This document shows, piece by piece, positions 43,892 through 53,131 of a DNA stretch of 64,000 bases. The notes beneath the pieces were generated by a model, which worked only from the letters and a program-made list of their open reading frames with translations, had not been told where the DNA came from and did no database searches. Position numbers and translations under genes: made by a program. Within the stretch, counting starts at the first letter, position 1. Each line of letters starts with the position of its first letter. The DNA is taken from positions 24,296-88,295 of the forward strand of contig CANQRU010000008.1 of NCBI GenBank assembly GCA_947626395.1. The letters run 5' to 3'. This stretch comes from an uncultured Lachnospiraceae bacterium (GTDB lineage Bacteria; Bacillota; Clostridia; Lachnospirales; Lachnospiraceae).

Positions 43892-43901
43892 TTGGATACA
43901 A
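43892..43901. promoter_or_regulatory. Candidate GntR/FCD operator
   Basis: TTGGATACAA sits about 26 bp after the weak -10 region of the operon promoter. The same ten bases are at 51966-51975, just upstream of the gntR -35 box. FCD regulators usually bind short palindromes of TTG-TATACAA type. The match is suggestive only. Confidence 0.4.
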
Positions 43902-43966
43902 TTCGATTCTCCTATCCCGAAAGTGAAACCAAAAATATATGCAAATGCAAAGGAGGGCACCTAGTT

Positions 43967-45043
43967 ATGAGGAAGCAGATGAGAACGACAGCAGTTTCTT
44001 TGCTGGCAATTGGTTTGCTGGCCGGTTGCGCGAAGGCACCGGCGGAGACTTCAACGGCTGCAGTGACGCAGGAAGCGTCCGTTCAGCAGGAGGCCGATGA
44101 GGGAAACGGAGGAACCGTCGAAGAGTCGGCGGCGGAGGATTCGTTATCGGCGGAGAGTGAGGGTACCGGTTATCCGGTCAGGGACATCCAGTGGCTGATC
44201 CCATATCCCGCAGGAAGCGCTACGGATCTGCCGGCCAGAGTATTTCAGCCGTATTTTGAGAAGGCGCTGGGCGGAACCTTTGTGGTGACGAATATGCCTG
44301 GTTCCGCGGGAACGGTAGCCGCGACGGAATTAATGAACCGCGAGGCGGATGGTTATACTATTTCCAGCTTCCAGCCGTCCTTGCTGATTCCGTATATTCT
44401 GGGATCGGTAGATTTCTATTACGATGATTTTGAAGTGATCTGCCAGTACGGGACGATCAATCATGGCCTGGTAGTCCGGGCCGACTCGCCGTATAACACT
44501 CTGGAGGAACTGCTGGATGCGGCGAACGCTTCGCCTGGGACTTTGAATTTGGGCGGTTCCTTTAATCACGTTCAGCAGATCGCGCTGCTGGAGCTTAAGA
44601 ATCTGTCGGGCGCGGACTTTAATATTGTTGAGATCGGCGGGACGGCGATTAAGGCGCCGGAGCTGCTGAGCGGCCGTGTGGACGGATATATCGACGCGTT
44701 CAGCGCCTGCGCATCCTATATTAATTCCGGAGAATTCAAGTGCCTCGCTGTTTTTGCCGATGAGAGGGATCCGTTTTTCCCCGATATTCCGACTGTGAAA
44801 GAATGCGGTTACGATGTATCTTACGACTTCTCCTTCGCGCTGATGGCGCCGAAGGGAACGCCGGCGGAAGTGATCGCGAAGCTGGAAGCGGCGGCGAAGG
44901 AAGCCTGCGCGGAACCTGGCTATGCGGAAGGGCTGAGCCAGATGTTTACCAATCCGAACTTTATGAGCAGGGAGGAGTATCTGGAATATCTGGATCAGAT
45001 CAAAGGGCGTTTGGAAGACAGTTTAAATAATCTGCTTGAATAA
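43967..45043 (+). CDS. TTT-family solute-binding lipoprotein (TctC/Bug type)
   Basis: 358 residues from the ATG at 43967 (AAGGAGGG upstream); the track start at 43892 is in the promoter. Lipobox LLAGC, Ser/Glu-rich linker, then the Bug fold: WLIPYPAGSATDLPARVF at the start of the domain and the NMPGSAGTVAATELM motif that binds carboxylates. It delivers a carboxylate-bearing ligand to TctAB. First gene of the operon. Confidence 0.92.
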   Translation: MRKQMRTTAVSLLAIGLLAGCAKAPAETSTAAVTQEASVQQEADEGNGGTVEESAAEDSLSAESEGTGYPVRDIQWLIPYPAGSATDLPARVFQPYFEKALGGTFVVTNMPGSAGTVAATELMNREADGYTISSFQPSLLIPYILGSVDFYYDDFEVICQYGTINHGLVVRADSPYNTLEELLDAANASPGTLNLGGSFNHVQQIALLELKNLSGADFNIVEIGGTAIKAPELLSGRVDGYIDAFSACASYINSGEFKCLAVFADERDPFFPDIPTVKECGYDVSYDFSFALMAPKGTPAEVIAKLEAAAKEACAEPGYAEGLSQMFTNPNFMSREEYLEYLDQIKGRLEDSLNNLLE

Positions 45044-45070
45044 CGGCGGAACGGTAATGGAGGGACGCGT

Positions 45071-45541
45071 ATGGGGGAAATGTTGTTTTGGCTTTTGCTG
45101 CTGGCCGTGGGGGGAATTTTATTTCTTCAGACATTGGATTTTAAAGTGATCGCGATGATGGATCCGGTTATGGGCCCGGCGCGTTTCCCCCGGATCGTTA
45201 TAGGTCTGCTCGCATTCAGCATTCTGGGACTGTTTGTAGTCCGGCTGATCAAAAAGGAGCGGACAGCCTTTGTATTTGGCGAGCTGTTTACGGGGATCCG
45301 GCTTCGGCTGGGTGCGCTTACGGTATGTTATATCCTGATCCTTGAGAAGATCGGTTTTGTGATCGCAACCAGTCTGTTTCTGATCCTTGCGACGATGTAT
45401 CTGTATTTTGTGGAATACGGAAGCATTCCTGTGAAGCGGACGCTTATCCGGTCTGTCGTCATTGTCGGGTCGGTCGTGCTGCTGCAGATGGTCTTTACAA
45501 AGGTTATGGGGGTTATGCTTCCGCTGGGAACTTATTTTTAA
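45071..45541 (+). CDS. TTT transporter small membrane subunit (TctB)
   Basis: 156 residues, four membrane helices; the GPARFPRIVIGLLAF segment after the first helix is the TctB hallmark. It forms the membrane part together with TctA. GGAGGG upstream; 17 bp before the tctA gene. Confidence 0.9.
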   Translation: MGEMLFWLLLLAVGGILFLQTLDFKVIAMMDPVMGPARFPRIVIGLLAFSILGLFVVRLIKKERTAFVFGELFTGIRLRLGALTVCYILILEKIGFVIATSLFLILATMYLYFVEYGSIPVKRTLIRSVVIVGSVVLLQMVFTKVMGVMLPLGTYF

Positions 45542-45558
45542 GGAGGGATGGATAAACT

Positions 45559-47079
45559 ATGGCAGTGGAAGTGATCCAGAATATCTTACAGCCGTCGTCG
45601 CTGCTTTTGATTATTTCCGGCATATGCCTGGGGATCCTGTTCGGCGCGATACCCGGTCTTTCCTCTACTACCGGCGTGGCGCTGCTTATGCCGTTCACTT
45701 ACACGATGGATACGATACCGGCGCTGCTCTTGATGCTGTCGGTCTACTTCGGCGGCATGTCCGGCGGACTGATCCCGGCGATTCTGCTTAAGATCCCGGG
45801 GACGCCGGCTTCGGTAGCGACGACCTTCGACGGCTATCCGATGGCGCAGAAGGGCCGGCCGTCGAAGGCGCTGGGCATTGGGATATCGGCGTCCCTGTTC
45901 GGCGGAATATTCAGCGCGCTGGCGCTTCTGCTGTTTTCGCCGCTTCTCAGTCAGTTTGCCTTATCGTTCGGTCCCTTTGAGTATTTCGGAATTTCCTTTT
46001 TTGCCCTGATGGTGGTCAGCACCATATCCGAAGGGAAGATGTTAAAGGGATTCGTGGCGTTGTCCATCGGGCTTTTAATGTCCTGTGTCGGAACCAGTCC
46101 GATCGACGGCGTAAAACGGTTCCAGATGGGGATCCCGGCGATGAGCGGCGGATTCCAGCTGATGTCCGTGGTGATCGGCGTCTTCGCGCTGGCTGAGATG
46201 CTGAATTCTGTAAAGCTTATCGGCAGCAGCCGGATCCATGTCGACGGAAATGTGGTCCGGAAGAATGATTTCTTCCTGACGGCTGCGGAATGGAAGAAGA
46301 ATCTGGGGACGATGTTCCGATCCAGCGTGATCGGTACGATCGCGGGCGTGCTTCCGGGGCTGGGAGGTGCGGCCGGAAGCATGCTTTCCTATATGCAGGC
46401 GAAAAAAGCGTCGAAGAGGCCGGAGGAGTTCGGCAATGGTTCCGAGGAGGGGATCATTGCCAGCGAGGCGGCGAATAACGCGGTAACCGGCGGGGCGCTG
46501 ATCCCCCTTTTGTCGCTGGGCATACCGGGGGACGCGGCGACGGCTCTTGTCATGGGCGCTCTGACTGTTCAGGGGATCCAGATCGGGCCGGGGCTGTTTC
46601 GTACAAACGGAGAGTTTGTCTACACGACGCTGTATGCGTCCGTGTTCATCAATCTGATCCTGTTCTTTATCGCGGTTATCGCGATGAAGATATTTATCAA
46701 TATCATTAAGATCCCGAAGTACTATCTGATCCCGATCGTGATCGTATTCTGCGTGATCGGGTGCTATACGGCGAATTCCCGGATCTTCGATGTGTATGTC
46801 ATGCTGATCTGCGGTTATATCGGATATATACTGGACAAAAACGGTTATTCGCTGACGGCGCTGGTTCTCGGATTTATACTCGGCACGACGTCGGAGCAGT
46901 ACCTGCGGAGAGCGCTGATCTATTTCGGGTCTTTTGGAAACGCTATGAGAGGGTCTCTGCTGGGCGCCGCCTTTGTGGTGCTGGGCGTTGCGTATCCGTT
47001 GGCGGCGCTGATACGGCAGCGGCTGAAACAAAAGCAGCAGATCCGGGCCGGAAATGATGGAAGGAGAGATGAGAATTGA
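45559..47079 (+). CDS. TTT transporter large membrane subunit (TctA)
   Basis: 506 residues, about 12 helices. The signature GAIPGLSSTTGVALLMPFTY and the repeated GVLPGLGGAAGSMLSY are the two inverted-repeat substrate loops of TctA; IPGTPASVATTFDGYPMAQKG is also characteristic. A secondary transporter using H+ or Na+. Its stop overlaps the sulfatase start by four bases. Confidence 0.93.
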   Translation: MAVEVIQNILQPSSLLLIISGICLGILFGAIPGLSSTTGVALLMPFTYTMDTIPALLLMLSVYFGGMSGGLIPAILLKIPGTPASVATTFDGYPMAQKGRPSKALGIGISASLFGGIFSALALLLFSPLLSQFALSFGPFEYFGISFFALMVVSTISEGKMLKGFVALSIGLLMSCVGTSPIDGVKRFQMGIPAMSGGFQLMSVVIGVFALAEMLNSVKLIGSSRIHVDGNVVRKNDFFLTAAEWKKNLGTMFRSSVIGTIAGVLPGLGGAAGSMLSYMQAKKASKRPEEFGNGSEEGIIASEAANNAVTGGALIPLLSLGIPGDAATALVMGALTVQGIQIGPGLFRTNGEFVYTTLYASVFINLILFFIAVIAMKIFINIIKIPKYYLIPIVIVFCVIGCYTANSRIFDVYVMLICGYIGYILDKNGYSLTALVLGFILGTTSEQYLRRALIYFGSFGNAMRGSLLGAAFVVLGVAYPLAALIRQRLKQKQQIRAGNDGRRDEN

Positions 47080-48551
47080 AGGCGATTCTGGTATTAATAG
47101 ACAGCCTGAACCGGGAATATTTGAAGGCGTATAATCCGGACGCCTGGACGGTAACGCCGAATCTGAATGCCTTCGCGGAGGAGAACGTTCAGTTCTGGAA
47201 ACATTTCACAGGTTCCGCGCCCTGTATGCCGGCCAGAAGGGATATGATGACCGGAAGGCTGAATTTCCTGGAACGGAACTGGGGACCGATGGAACCGTTT
47301 GATAACTGCTTTCCGAGGCTTTTGAGGGAAAGGGGAATATTTACCCATATTATCACGGACCACGCCCATTATATGGAACCGGGAGGAGAAGGATATCTTC
47401 AGAGCTATCAGTCCTGGGACTATGTACGGGGGCAGGAGTGGGATCCGTGGGTATCCCGCGTGCGTCCGGCTTCGGTGCCGGAGAAGTATTACGGCCAGTA
47501 TTTCGACGAGTACCAGCAGAACCGGGTCAGGTTCACCACGGACGACACGTTCCCGACGCCGGTCTGTTTCCGGCACGCGTCGGAGTGGCTCAGGGACAAT
47601 AAGGATGAGGACGGTTATTTTCTGCAGGTAGAAGTATTTTCTCCCCATGAACCGTTCAACGCGCCGCAGGAGTTTCTGGATCTGTATGAGGATGATTATG
47701 AGGGTCTGCCTTTTGAGACCTCGACGTATCGGAAGGTGACGGAGCCGCCGGAAGCGATCGCGCATCTGAAGAAGAAGTACGCGTCCGGTCTTACCATGGT
47801 GGACAAGTGGTTCGGCCGGTTCATGGATACGGTGCGGGAGCTGGGACTGTATGAGGATACGCTGATCATTGTGACGACGGATCACGGTCATCTGCTGGGA
47901 GAACATGGCTATACAGGGAAGAACTACATGCACCAGTATAACCGCATCGCGAATATCCCTCTGTTTGTGCATTATCCGGGAATAAAAGCGGGAAGGGCGG
48001 AGGAGATCACACAGAATATCGATCTGATGCCGACCATTCTGGAATATTTTAACGTGCCGCTGCCGGACCGCGTACAGGGGACTTCGCTGCTGCCGCTTCT
48101 TACGGGAGGCACTTTCCGTCCGCGGGGGTTTGCTTTATACGGCACGTTCGGAGGGCCGGTCACCATATTTGACGGGAAATACACGTACCACCGGGCGCCG
48201 AAGGATGAGACGAACACGCCGCTTTATTACTATACGTCGATGCCGGTGACATTGCTTAAGTTCCTGGGGAAAGACTGTGCGGACCGGATTGAAATGGGAA
48301 GATTCCTGAAGCATACGGATTATCCGGTATATAAGATCCCGGCGCGGTTTCCGATCATGCAGTTAAGGTCGACGGAACCGTTTAAAGACACGCTTCTGTA
48401 CGACTGGGAGAATGACTGGGAACAGGAGCGTCCGGTTCAGGATCCGGAGATACACGGCGTGATGCGAAAGAAGCTGATCGATATTATGAAATGGGCGCAG
48501 TCGCCGGAGGATCAGTTCCTGCGTCTGGGATTATACGCAAAGGAGGAATAG
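47076..48551 (+). CDS. Cytosolic Cys-type sulfatase
   Basis: 491 residues, TTG start overlapping the tctA stop (GGAGAG upstream). Alkaline-phosphatase superfamily fold: metal Asp in VLIDSLNREYL, formylglycine motif CMPARRDMMTGR (Cys form), and TTDHGHLLGEHG for the metal His. No signal peptide, so it acts inside the cell on an imported sulfate ester. Cys-type enzymes need an anaerobic maturase, which is not in the window. Phosphonate monoester hydrolases share the motif, so the leaving group could also be phosphonate. Confidence 0.9.
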   Translation: MKAILVLIDSLNREYLKAYNPDAWTVTPNLNAFAEENVQFWKHFTGSAPCMPARRDMMTGRLNFLERNWGPMEPFDNCFPRLLRERGIFTHIITDHAHYMEPGGEGYLQSYQSWDYVRGQEWDPWVSRVRPASVPEKYYGQYFDEYQQNRVRFTTDDTFPTPVCFRHASEWLRDNKDEDGYFLQVEVFSPHEPFNAPQEFLDLYEDDYEGLPFETSTYRKVTEPPEAIAHLKKKYASGLTMVDKWFGRFMDTVRELGLYEDTLIIVTTDHGHLLGEHGYTGKNYMHQYNRIANIPLFVHYPGIKAGRAEEITQNIDLMPTILEYFNVPLPDRVQGTSLLPLLTGGTFRPRGFALYGTFGGPVTIFDGKYTYHRAPKDETNTPLYYYTSMPVTLLKFLGKDCADRIEMGRFLKHTDYPVYKIPARFPIMQLRSTEPFKDTLLYDWENDWEQERPVQDPEIHGVMRKKLIDIMKWAQSPEDQFLRLGLYAKEE

Positions 48552-48555
48552 GAAA

Positions 48556-49377
48556 ATGGGAGCGCTTACCATACGTCCGCTGAATACGGGATTTGTAACG
48601 ACGATCCCAAGGCAGTATCTGTATCATCATTCTACGGTGGCCCACCGTCCTGATATACCGGACGAGCGGATCGCGATGCCGGTGTTTACATATCTGGTGG
48701 AGGGCGGAGAAGAGCTTCTTCTGGTCGACACAGGCATGGCGTGGAGCGAACGGGCCAGCAGGTACCATCATCCGGGGTCCTTTCAGCCGGAAGGACATTC
48801 GATCACAGAGCGTCTGGCCGGGGCGGGATACAGACCGGAGGATGTGGGAATCGTCGTGCTGACCCACATGCACTGGGATCATATTTACTATCTGGATCGG
48901 TTTAAGAACGCGAAGATCATTGCCAATAAAAAGGAATATGAGTTCGCCATGGATCCGATCCCTTTGTATTACAAATCCTATGAGCATCCGAAGCTTTACG
49001 CGGACAGGCCGGATAAGATCACAAGGCCCTTCGAGGGGCTTAAGATCACGACGGTAACGGGAGAAACGGAAATCATGCCCGGAGTGAGGGTGTTCGAGAC
49101 GCCCGGGCATTCCCCCGGACATCAGTCCGTAGAGATCGACACCAGACAGGGCAGCTTTATCTGCTGCGGGGATTCTGTTTTTATACTGGACAATATTGAG
49201 CCGATCCCGGAGATCGCGTATGATATCACTCCGCCGGGACGGTACGCGGATATCGTGAGTACCTGGAAGAGTATCGAACTGCAGAAGGCGCGCGTGAGAC
49301 ATCCGGATTTTCTTCTGCCCTGTCACGAGAAGAAGCTGCTTGAACGGATAAAAGAGACCCCGGTGCTGGGGCTGTAG
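48556..49377 (+). CDS. MBL-fold lactonase-like hydrolase (AHL-lactonase type)
   Basis: 273 residues. Canonical HxHxDH in LTHMHWDHIYYL (H104, H106, D108, H109), PGHSPGH, and the second metal Asp in CCGDSVF; the architecture is that of N-acyl homoserine lactonases. In a catabolic operon it more likely opens a sugar or aldonate lactone than quenches quorum signals; this is inference. No signal peptide. Four bp after the sulfatase stop. Confidence 0.85.
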   Translation: MGALTIRPLNTGFVTTIPRQYLYHHSTVAHRPDIPDERIAMPVFTYLVEGGEELLLVDTGMAWSERASRYHHPGSFQPEGHSITERLAGAGYRPEDVGIVVLTHMHWDHIYYLDRFKNAKIIANKKEYEFAMDPIPLYYKSYEHPKLYADRPDKITRPFEGLKITTVTGETEIMPGVRVFETPGHSPGHQSVEIDTRQGSFICCGDSVFILDNIEPIPEIAYDITPPGRYADIVSTWKSIELQKARVRHPDFLLPCHEKKLLERIKETPVLGL

Positions 49378-49396
49378 AAAGGCGTGAAACAACAGC

Positions 49397-50614
49397 ATGA
49401 AGACGATAGGAATAGCCGCCTGCCTGGATACAAAGCTGTATGAGGCGGCGTTTGTAAGAGACAAGCTTGCCGCCATGGGCTTTCATCCGTTGGTTCTCGA
49501 TATCAGTACGGCGGGAGCGACTCCGGACTGGGCGGATGTCAAAAGAGAACAGATACTGGATCTGGCCGGCTATTCCTGGGAGCAGATGACCGGTCTGACA
49601 AAGGAGCAGGCGATCGGGCGGATGGCGGAAAGCTTCTCTCTGATGCTTTTAAAGCTGTGCCGCGAAGGGGCCATAGACGCGGTCCTGGGCATGGGCGGGC
49701 TACAGAATACCGTGATTTGTTCCCGGGCGATGCAGGCGCTCCCCCTGGGCTTTCCGAAGCTGATCGTCTCGACGGTCGCCAGCGGATCCCGGTATTTTGA
49801 CACGGTCGTGGGGGACAGCGATATTGTGGTCATGCCGTCGATCGTGGATTTCGCGGGGATGAATCCGATCGCGGAGGTGGTCTTAAGCAACGCGTGCGCG
49901 GCGGCCGCGGGCATGGTACGGCACGGCGGCGGACGGATCGACAGCCATGGCCGGCCTCTGATCGGCACGACGCTCATGGGAGTAACGAACGATACGGTTA
50001 TGCGCGCGGCGGACCGGCTGAAAGCGGAAGGGAAGCAGATCGTAAGCTTTCATTCGACCGGGGCCGGGGGCCGTATGCTGGAGAAGATGATCCTGGACGG
50101 CAGCGTGACCGCGGTGATGGATTTGACCCTGCATGAGATGACGGCAGAATACTTCGGCGGATATGGTTACAGCGGCGGAGCCGCGAACCGTCTGTGCGCG
50201 GGCGCGGAAAAGGGAATACCCATGGTGGTGTGTCCCGGAGGGATCGATTTCATATGCCTGCGTCCGGATGAGCTTTTCCCCGATCAGGAGAAGAGAGGCT
50301 ACACCTGGCATAACGCCGGACTGACCCATACCAGACTCTATGAGCCGGAGATCCTTTCCATTGCGGAAACGATCGTTCAGAGGCTGAACCGGGCGAAAGG
50401 AAAGGTCACAGTGATACTGCCGATGAGAGGACTGCGAACGATGAGCCGTCCGGGGGAGTTATTCTATATTCCGGAGACGATCGAAAAGATCGGAAGGCTG
50501 TTTGAAAAAGAACTGAGACCGGATATCCGGCTTAAAAAATATGATCTGAATTTTGACGATCCTGAGTTCGGGGACGCGGCGGCCGGTGAAATGCTCAAAC
50601 TATTGGACAGTTAA
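49397..50614 (+). CDS. Tm-1-like ATP-binding protein (UPF0261)
   Basis: 405 residues. GIAACLDTK at the start, GMGGLQNTVICSRAMQALPLGFPKLIVSTVASG and FHSTGAGGRMLEKM are hallmarks of the UPF0261 / Tm-1-like family. The plant Tm-1 relative binds ATP. Bacterial members usually come with a TIM-barrel partner; here the partner is absent. The enzymatic reaction is unknown. Confidence 0.85.
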   Translation: MKTIGIAACLDTKLYEAAFVRDKLAAMGFHPLVLDISTAGATPDWADVKREQILDLAGYSWEQMTGLTKEQAIGRMAESFSLMLLKLCREGAIDAVLGMGGLQNTVICSRAMQALPLGFPKLIVSTVASGSRYFDTVVGDSDIVVMPSIVDFAGMNPIAEVVLSNACAAAAGMVRHGGGRIDSHGRPLIGTTLMGVTNDTVMRAADRLKAEGKQIVSFHSTGAGGRMLEKMILDGSVTAVMDLTLHEMTAEYFGGYGYSGGAANRLCAGAEKGIPMVVCPGGIDFICLRPDELFPDQEKRGYTWHNAGLTHTRLYEPEILSIAETIVQRLNRAKGKVTVILPMRGLRTMSRPGELFYIPETIEKIGRLFEKELRPDIRLKKYDLNFDDPEFGDAAAGEMLKLLDS

Positions 50615-50631
50615 TTTGACGGAGGAGAAAG

Positions 50632-51249
50632 ATGTACCGTTCGGACGATATAGTGAAGGAACTGGCTGCGGCGGCCGGTGAATTCTGCGATAAAAAACTG
50701 CAGCTTGGCAACGGAGGGAACCTGAGCATGCGGATACCGGGGAAGGACCTGATGGTCGTGAAGGGGTCCGACGTGGCGTTTTCCCAGATTTCCAGATCGA
50801 AGCTGGTCGTTGCGGATTTTGACGGGAATGTGGTGGAAGGAGAGATAAAACCGTCGAAGGAGTCGCTTCTGCACGGCGCGATATATAAAAAAATGCCCGG
50901 CGTTGGGGCAGTCATGCACTGTCATTCGCCGTGGGCGACCAGCTGGGCCGCTCTGCGGAGAGACCTGCCCGCGGCGACGTATCATTCCGTTCTTAAGCTT
51001 GGGGGGCCGGTTCCGGCTTTCGACTCGGGAAGTTACGTCGTGCCGAAGGAATTTTTCCCGGAGATCCTGTCCTGTCTTGAAAGAAATCCGAAGCTGAAAG
51101 CCTTTCTGCTGACAGGGCATGGTCAGGTTGCGATGGGGAAAAACATGGCCGAAGCGAAATTCCTGGCCGAGCTGGTGGAGGAGACGGCCCAGATAGCGAT
51201 CCTGTCCGGTCTTGCGGAAAGCGTTATCTGTCCGGGTCAGACAGGGTAG
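50632..51249 (+). CDS. Class II aldolase/adducin family protein
   Basis: 205 residues. GNGGNLSMRIPG for phosphate/substrate binding, catalytic Glu in KPSKESLLHGAIY, zinc ligands MHCHSPWA and TGHGQVAMG. Related to fuculose-phosphate aldolase and ribulose-phosphate epimerase; here a retro-aldol or decarboxylating step on the desulfated product is likely. Last gene of the operon; its 3' end overlaps the convergent gntR gene by 26 bp. Confidence 0.88.
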   Translation: MYRSDDIVKELAAAAGEFCDKKLQLGNGGNLSMRIPGKDLMVVKGSDVAFSQISRSKLVVADFDGNVVEGEIKPSKESLLHGAIYKKMPGVGAVMHCHSPWATSWAALRRDLPAATYHSVLKLGGPVPAFDSGSYVVPKEFFPEILSCLERNPKLKAFLLTGHGQVAMGKNMAEAKFLAELVEETAQIAILSGLAESVICPGQTG

Positions 51250-51883
51250 ATACGACCAGGGCCAGATGATCGACGATCACTTTCCCGGCGGTGAGGGCGT
51301 CCCTTTTCCTGAGGGCGTCCAGGACCTTTAAATGTTCCTGAATAGAAGCGTCGGTTTTCCCTTTGGTGTGAATATACATATAACGATACGGTTCCACAAG
51401 ATCCCACAGCTGGAAGATATGGCTGACCAGATATTCCCGGCGGCTGAAACTGTACAGCGCGTGATGGAACGAGCGGTTGTCCCGGATGAATTCCGGCAGA
51501 TCGTCGCAGTGCTGCTGCATCTGGTCGTTGATCCGGGTAAGCTCCGCGATATCTTCGTCTGTGATATTCTCACAGGCATATCTGGCAGCCGGGCCTTCGA
51601 GAAGCGCGCGAAGTTCATAGATCTCGGCCAGCTTCTCGTTCGAAAGGCGGGTCACGATGGCTCCCGCGTTAGGACGGACGTCCAGAAGACCTTCGGTCTG
51701 CAGGCGGTTGAACGCGTCGCGGACAGGCGTGCGGCTGACCTGCAGGCGTTCCGTGATCATCTCCTGGCTCAGCCGTTCTCCCGGTTTAAATTCCGAACTT
51801 AAGATGGCGTTACGGATCCATTCGTATACTACATCCGATAATCTGGAATATTTGATAAGAGGAGAACCGTTCTGGGATGACAT
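51224..51883 (-). CDS. GntR-family regulator, FadR/FCD subgroup
   Basis: 219 residues: an N-terminal winged helix (YEWIRNAILSSEFKPGERLSQ and RTPVRDAFNRLQTEGLL) and a C-terminal FCD helical domain (LRALLEGPAARYA, NRSFHHALY, HLKVLDAL) with probable metal-binding His residues. FCD regulators respond to small organic acids, consistent with control of the TTT-aldolase operon it converges with. Own promoter at 51931-51959. Confidence 0.92.
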   Translation of the reverse strand: MSSQNGSPLIKYSRLSDVVYEWIRNAILSSEFKPGERLSQEMITERLQVSRTPVRDAFNRLQTEGLLDVRPNAGAIVTRLSNEKLAEIYELRALLEGPAARYACENITDEDIAELTRINDQMQQHCDDLPEFIRDNRSFHHALYSFSRREYLVSHIFQLWDLVEPYRYMYIHTKGKTDASIQEHLKVLDALRKRDALTAGKVIVDHLALVVSTLSDPDR

Positions 51884-51930
51884 ATCAATAGCCTGCCTTT
51901 CTTATGGAAATCACCGAAGGAATTATAAAC

Positions 51931-51959
51931 AGTATAGCATAAATATGCAAAAAGGTCAA
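51931..51959 (-). promoter_or_regulatory. Promoter of the gntR gene
   Basis: On the minus strand, TTGACC and TATACT are separated by 17 bp. The -35 box is inside one arm of the terminator hairpin of the upstream pilT operon. Confidence 0.65.
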
Positions 51960-51994
51960 TGGACTTTGGATACAACATCCAAAATCCATTGACC
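51954..51994 (-). terminator. Terminator of the PilT operon
   Basis: Two 18-base arms (GGTCAATGGA.TTTGGAT and its complement, one mismatch) around ACAAC are followed on the minus strand by TTTTTGC. It ends the pilT operon and overlaps the gntR promoter. Confidence 0.88.
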
Positions 51995-52012
51995 TTATCC
52001 GATTTTCGCCGC

Positions 52013-53071
52013 TTAGATCAGCCGCATCCTCATCTGTTCCGGATCCGTGCTGTAATTGATGCAGGTCTCCTTGTCGATCCTGCCCTGCTGGAACAGGCGC
52101 AGAAGGCTGTTGTTCATGCTGACCATGCCTTCCGACATGCTGGTCGCGATCACATTGTCGATCTGGTGGATCTTGTTCTCGCGGATCATGTTGCGGATGG
52201 CGTTGTTCAGATACATGATCTCAAAGGCGGGAGCCAGATTATTGTCCTTCGTGGTCAGGAGCTGCTGGGAAATAACCGCCTGCAGAACCATGGACAGCTG
52301 TACGCGGATCTGTTGCTGACCATCCGGCGGGAATACGTCCACGATACGGTCAATGGTGTTGGCCGCGCCGACGGTATGCAGCGTGGAAATGACCAGATGG
52401 CCTGTCTCCGCGGCTGTCATGGCGATGCGGATCGTCTCGAAGTCGCGCATCTCTCCCAGAAGAATGACGTCCGGAGCCTGACGCAGGGCGGCGCGGAGGC
52501 CGCTGACATAGCTGTCGGTATCCTGGCCGACTTCACGCTGGGTCACAACGGATTTGTCGTGGCGGTGCAGATATTCGATGGGGTCCTCCAGTGTGATGAT
52601 ATGGGCGCCGCGCTCGTGATTGATCTTATCGATGACGCAGGCCAGCGTCGTGGACTTGCCGCTGCCGGCCGCGCCGGTCACCAGGACCAGGCCCTTCTTC
52701 AGCGACGAGATCTTCATGACGCCGTCCGGAATGCCTAACTGGGTGTAGTTCGGAAGTTCGAAACGGACGATCCGGATGATGGCGCCCAGGGAACCGCGCT
52801 GCTTCATGATGCTGGCGCGGAAACGGGAAAGCCCGGGAAGCGCGAAGGAGAAATCATCGTCGCCGGAGTCCAGGATATGTTCCATCTTCCGGTGGCTGCT
52901 GACTTCGTAGATCTCGGTGATCAGTTTGTCCATGGCGTCCGGGAAGATGCGCTCGTCATTCATGGGGCGGATCTGACCATGCACTTTCATGGAGATCGGG
53001 ATGCCGGGGATCATGAAGATGTCGGAGGCTTCCTGATCGACTGCCTGTTTTAAGATTTCCTGTATGTTCAT
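52013..53071 (-). CDS. PilT-type retraction/secretion ATPase
   Basis: 352 residues, PilT length. Walker A GAAGSGKST, Asp box with LEDPIEYLH, Walker B VILLGEMRDFETI, His box HLVISTLHT and the PilT-specific AIRNMIREN helix. It lacks the N1 domain of PilB/GspE, so it belongs to the retraction class. It is the only motor ATPase in the operon and the last gene; no PilB is visible. Confidence 0.93.
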   Translation of the reverse strand: MNIQEILKQAVDQEASDIFMIPGIPISMKVHGQIRPMNDERIFPDAMDKLITEIYEVSSHRKMEHILDSGDDDFSFALPGLSRFRASIMKQRGSLGAIIRIVRFELPNYTQLGIPDGVMKISSLKKGLVLVTGAAGSGKSTTLACVIDKINHERGAHIITLEDPIEYLHRHDKSVVTQREVGQDTDSYVSGLRAALRQAPDVILLGEMRDFETIRIAMTAAETGHLVISTLHTVGAANTIDRIVDVFPPDGQQQIRVQLSMVLQAVISQQLLTTKDNNLAPAFEIMYLNNAIRNMIRENKIHQIDNVIATSMSEGMVSMNNSLLRLFQQGRIDKETCINYSTDPEQMRMRLI

Positions 53072-53131
53072 AGTGGAAACATCCTTTCCTGTATAAGATT
53101 CTGTGACTGAAAACTGCTGCTGCGGCGGGAA

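Noticed and set aside
48556-49377. Quorum-quenching AHL lactonase
   Set aside because: The fold and motif fit, but the gene sits within a catabolic operon; a metabolic lactone is a simpler substrate.
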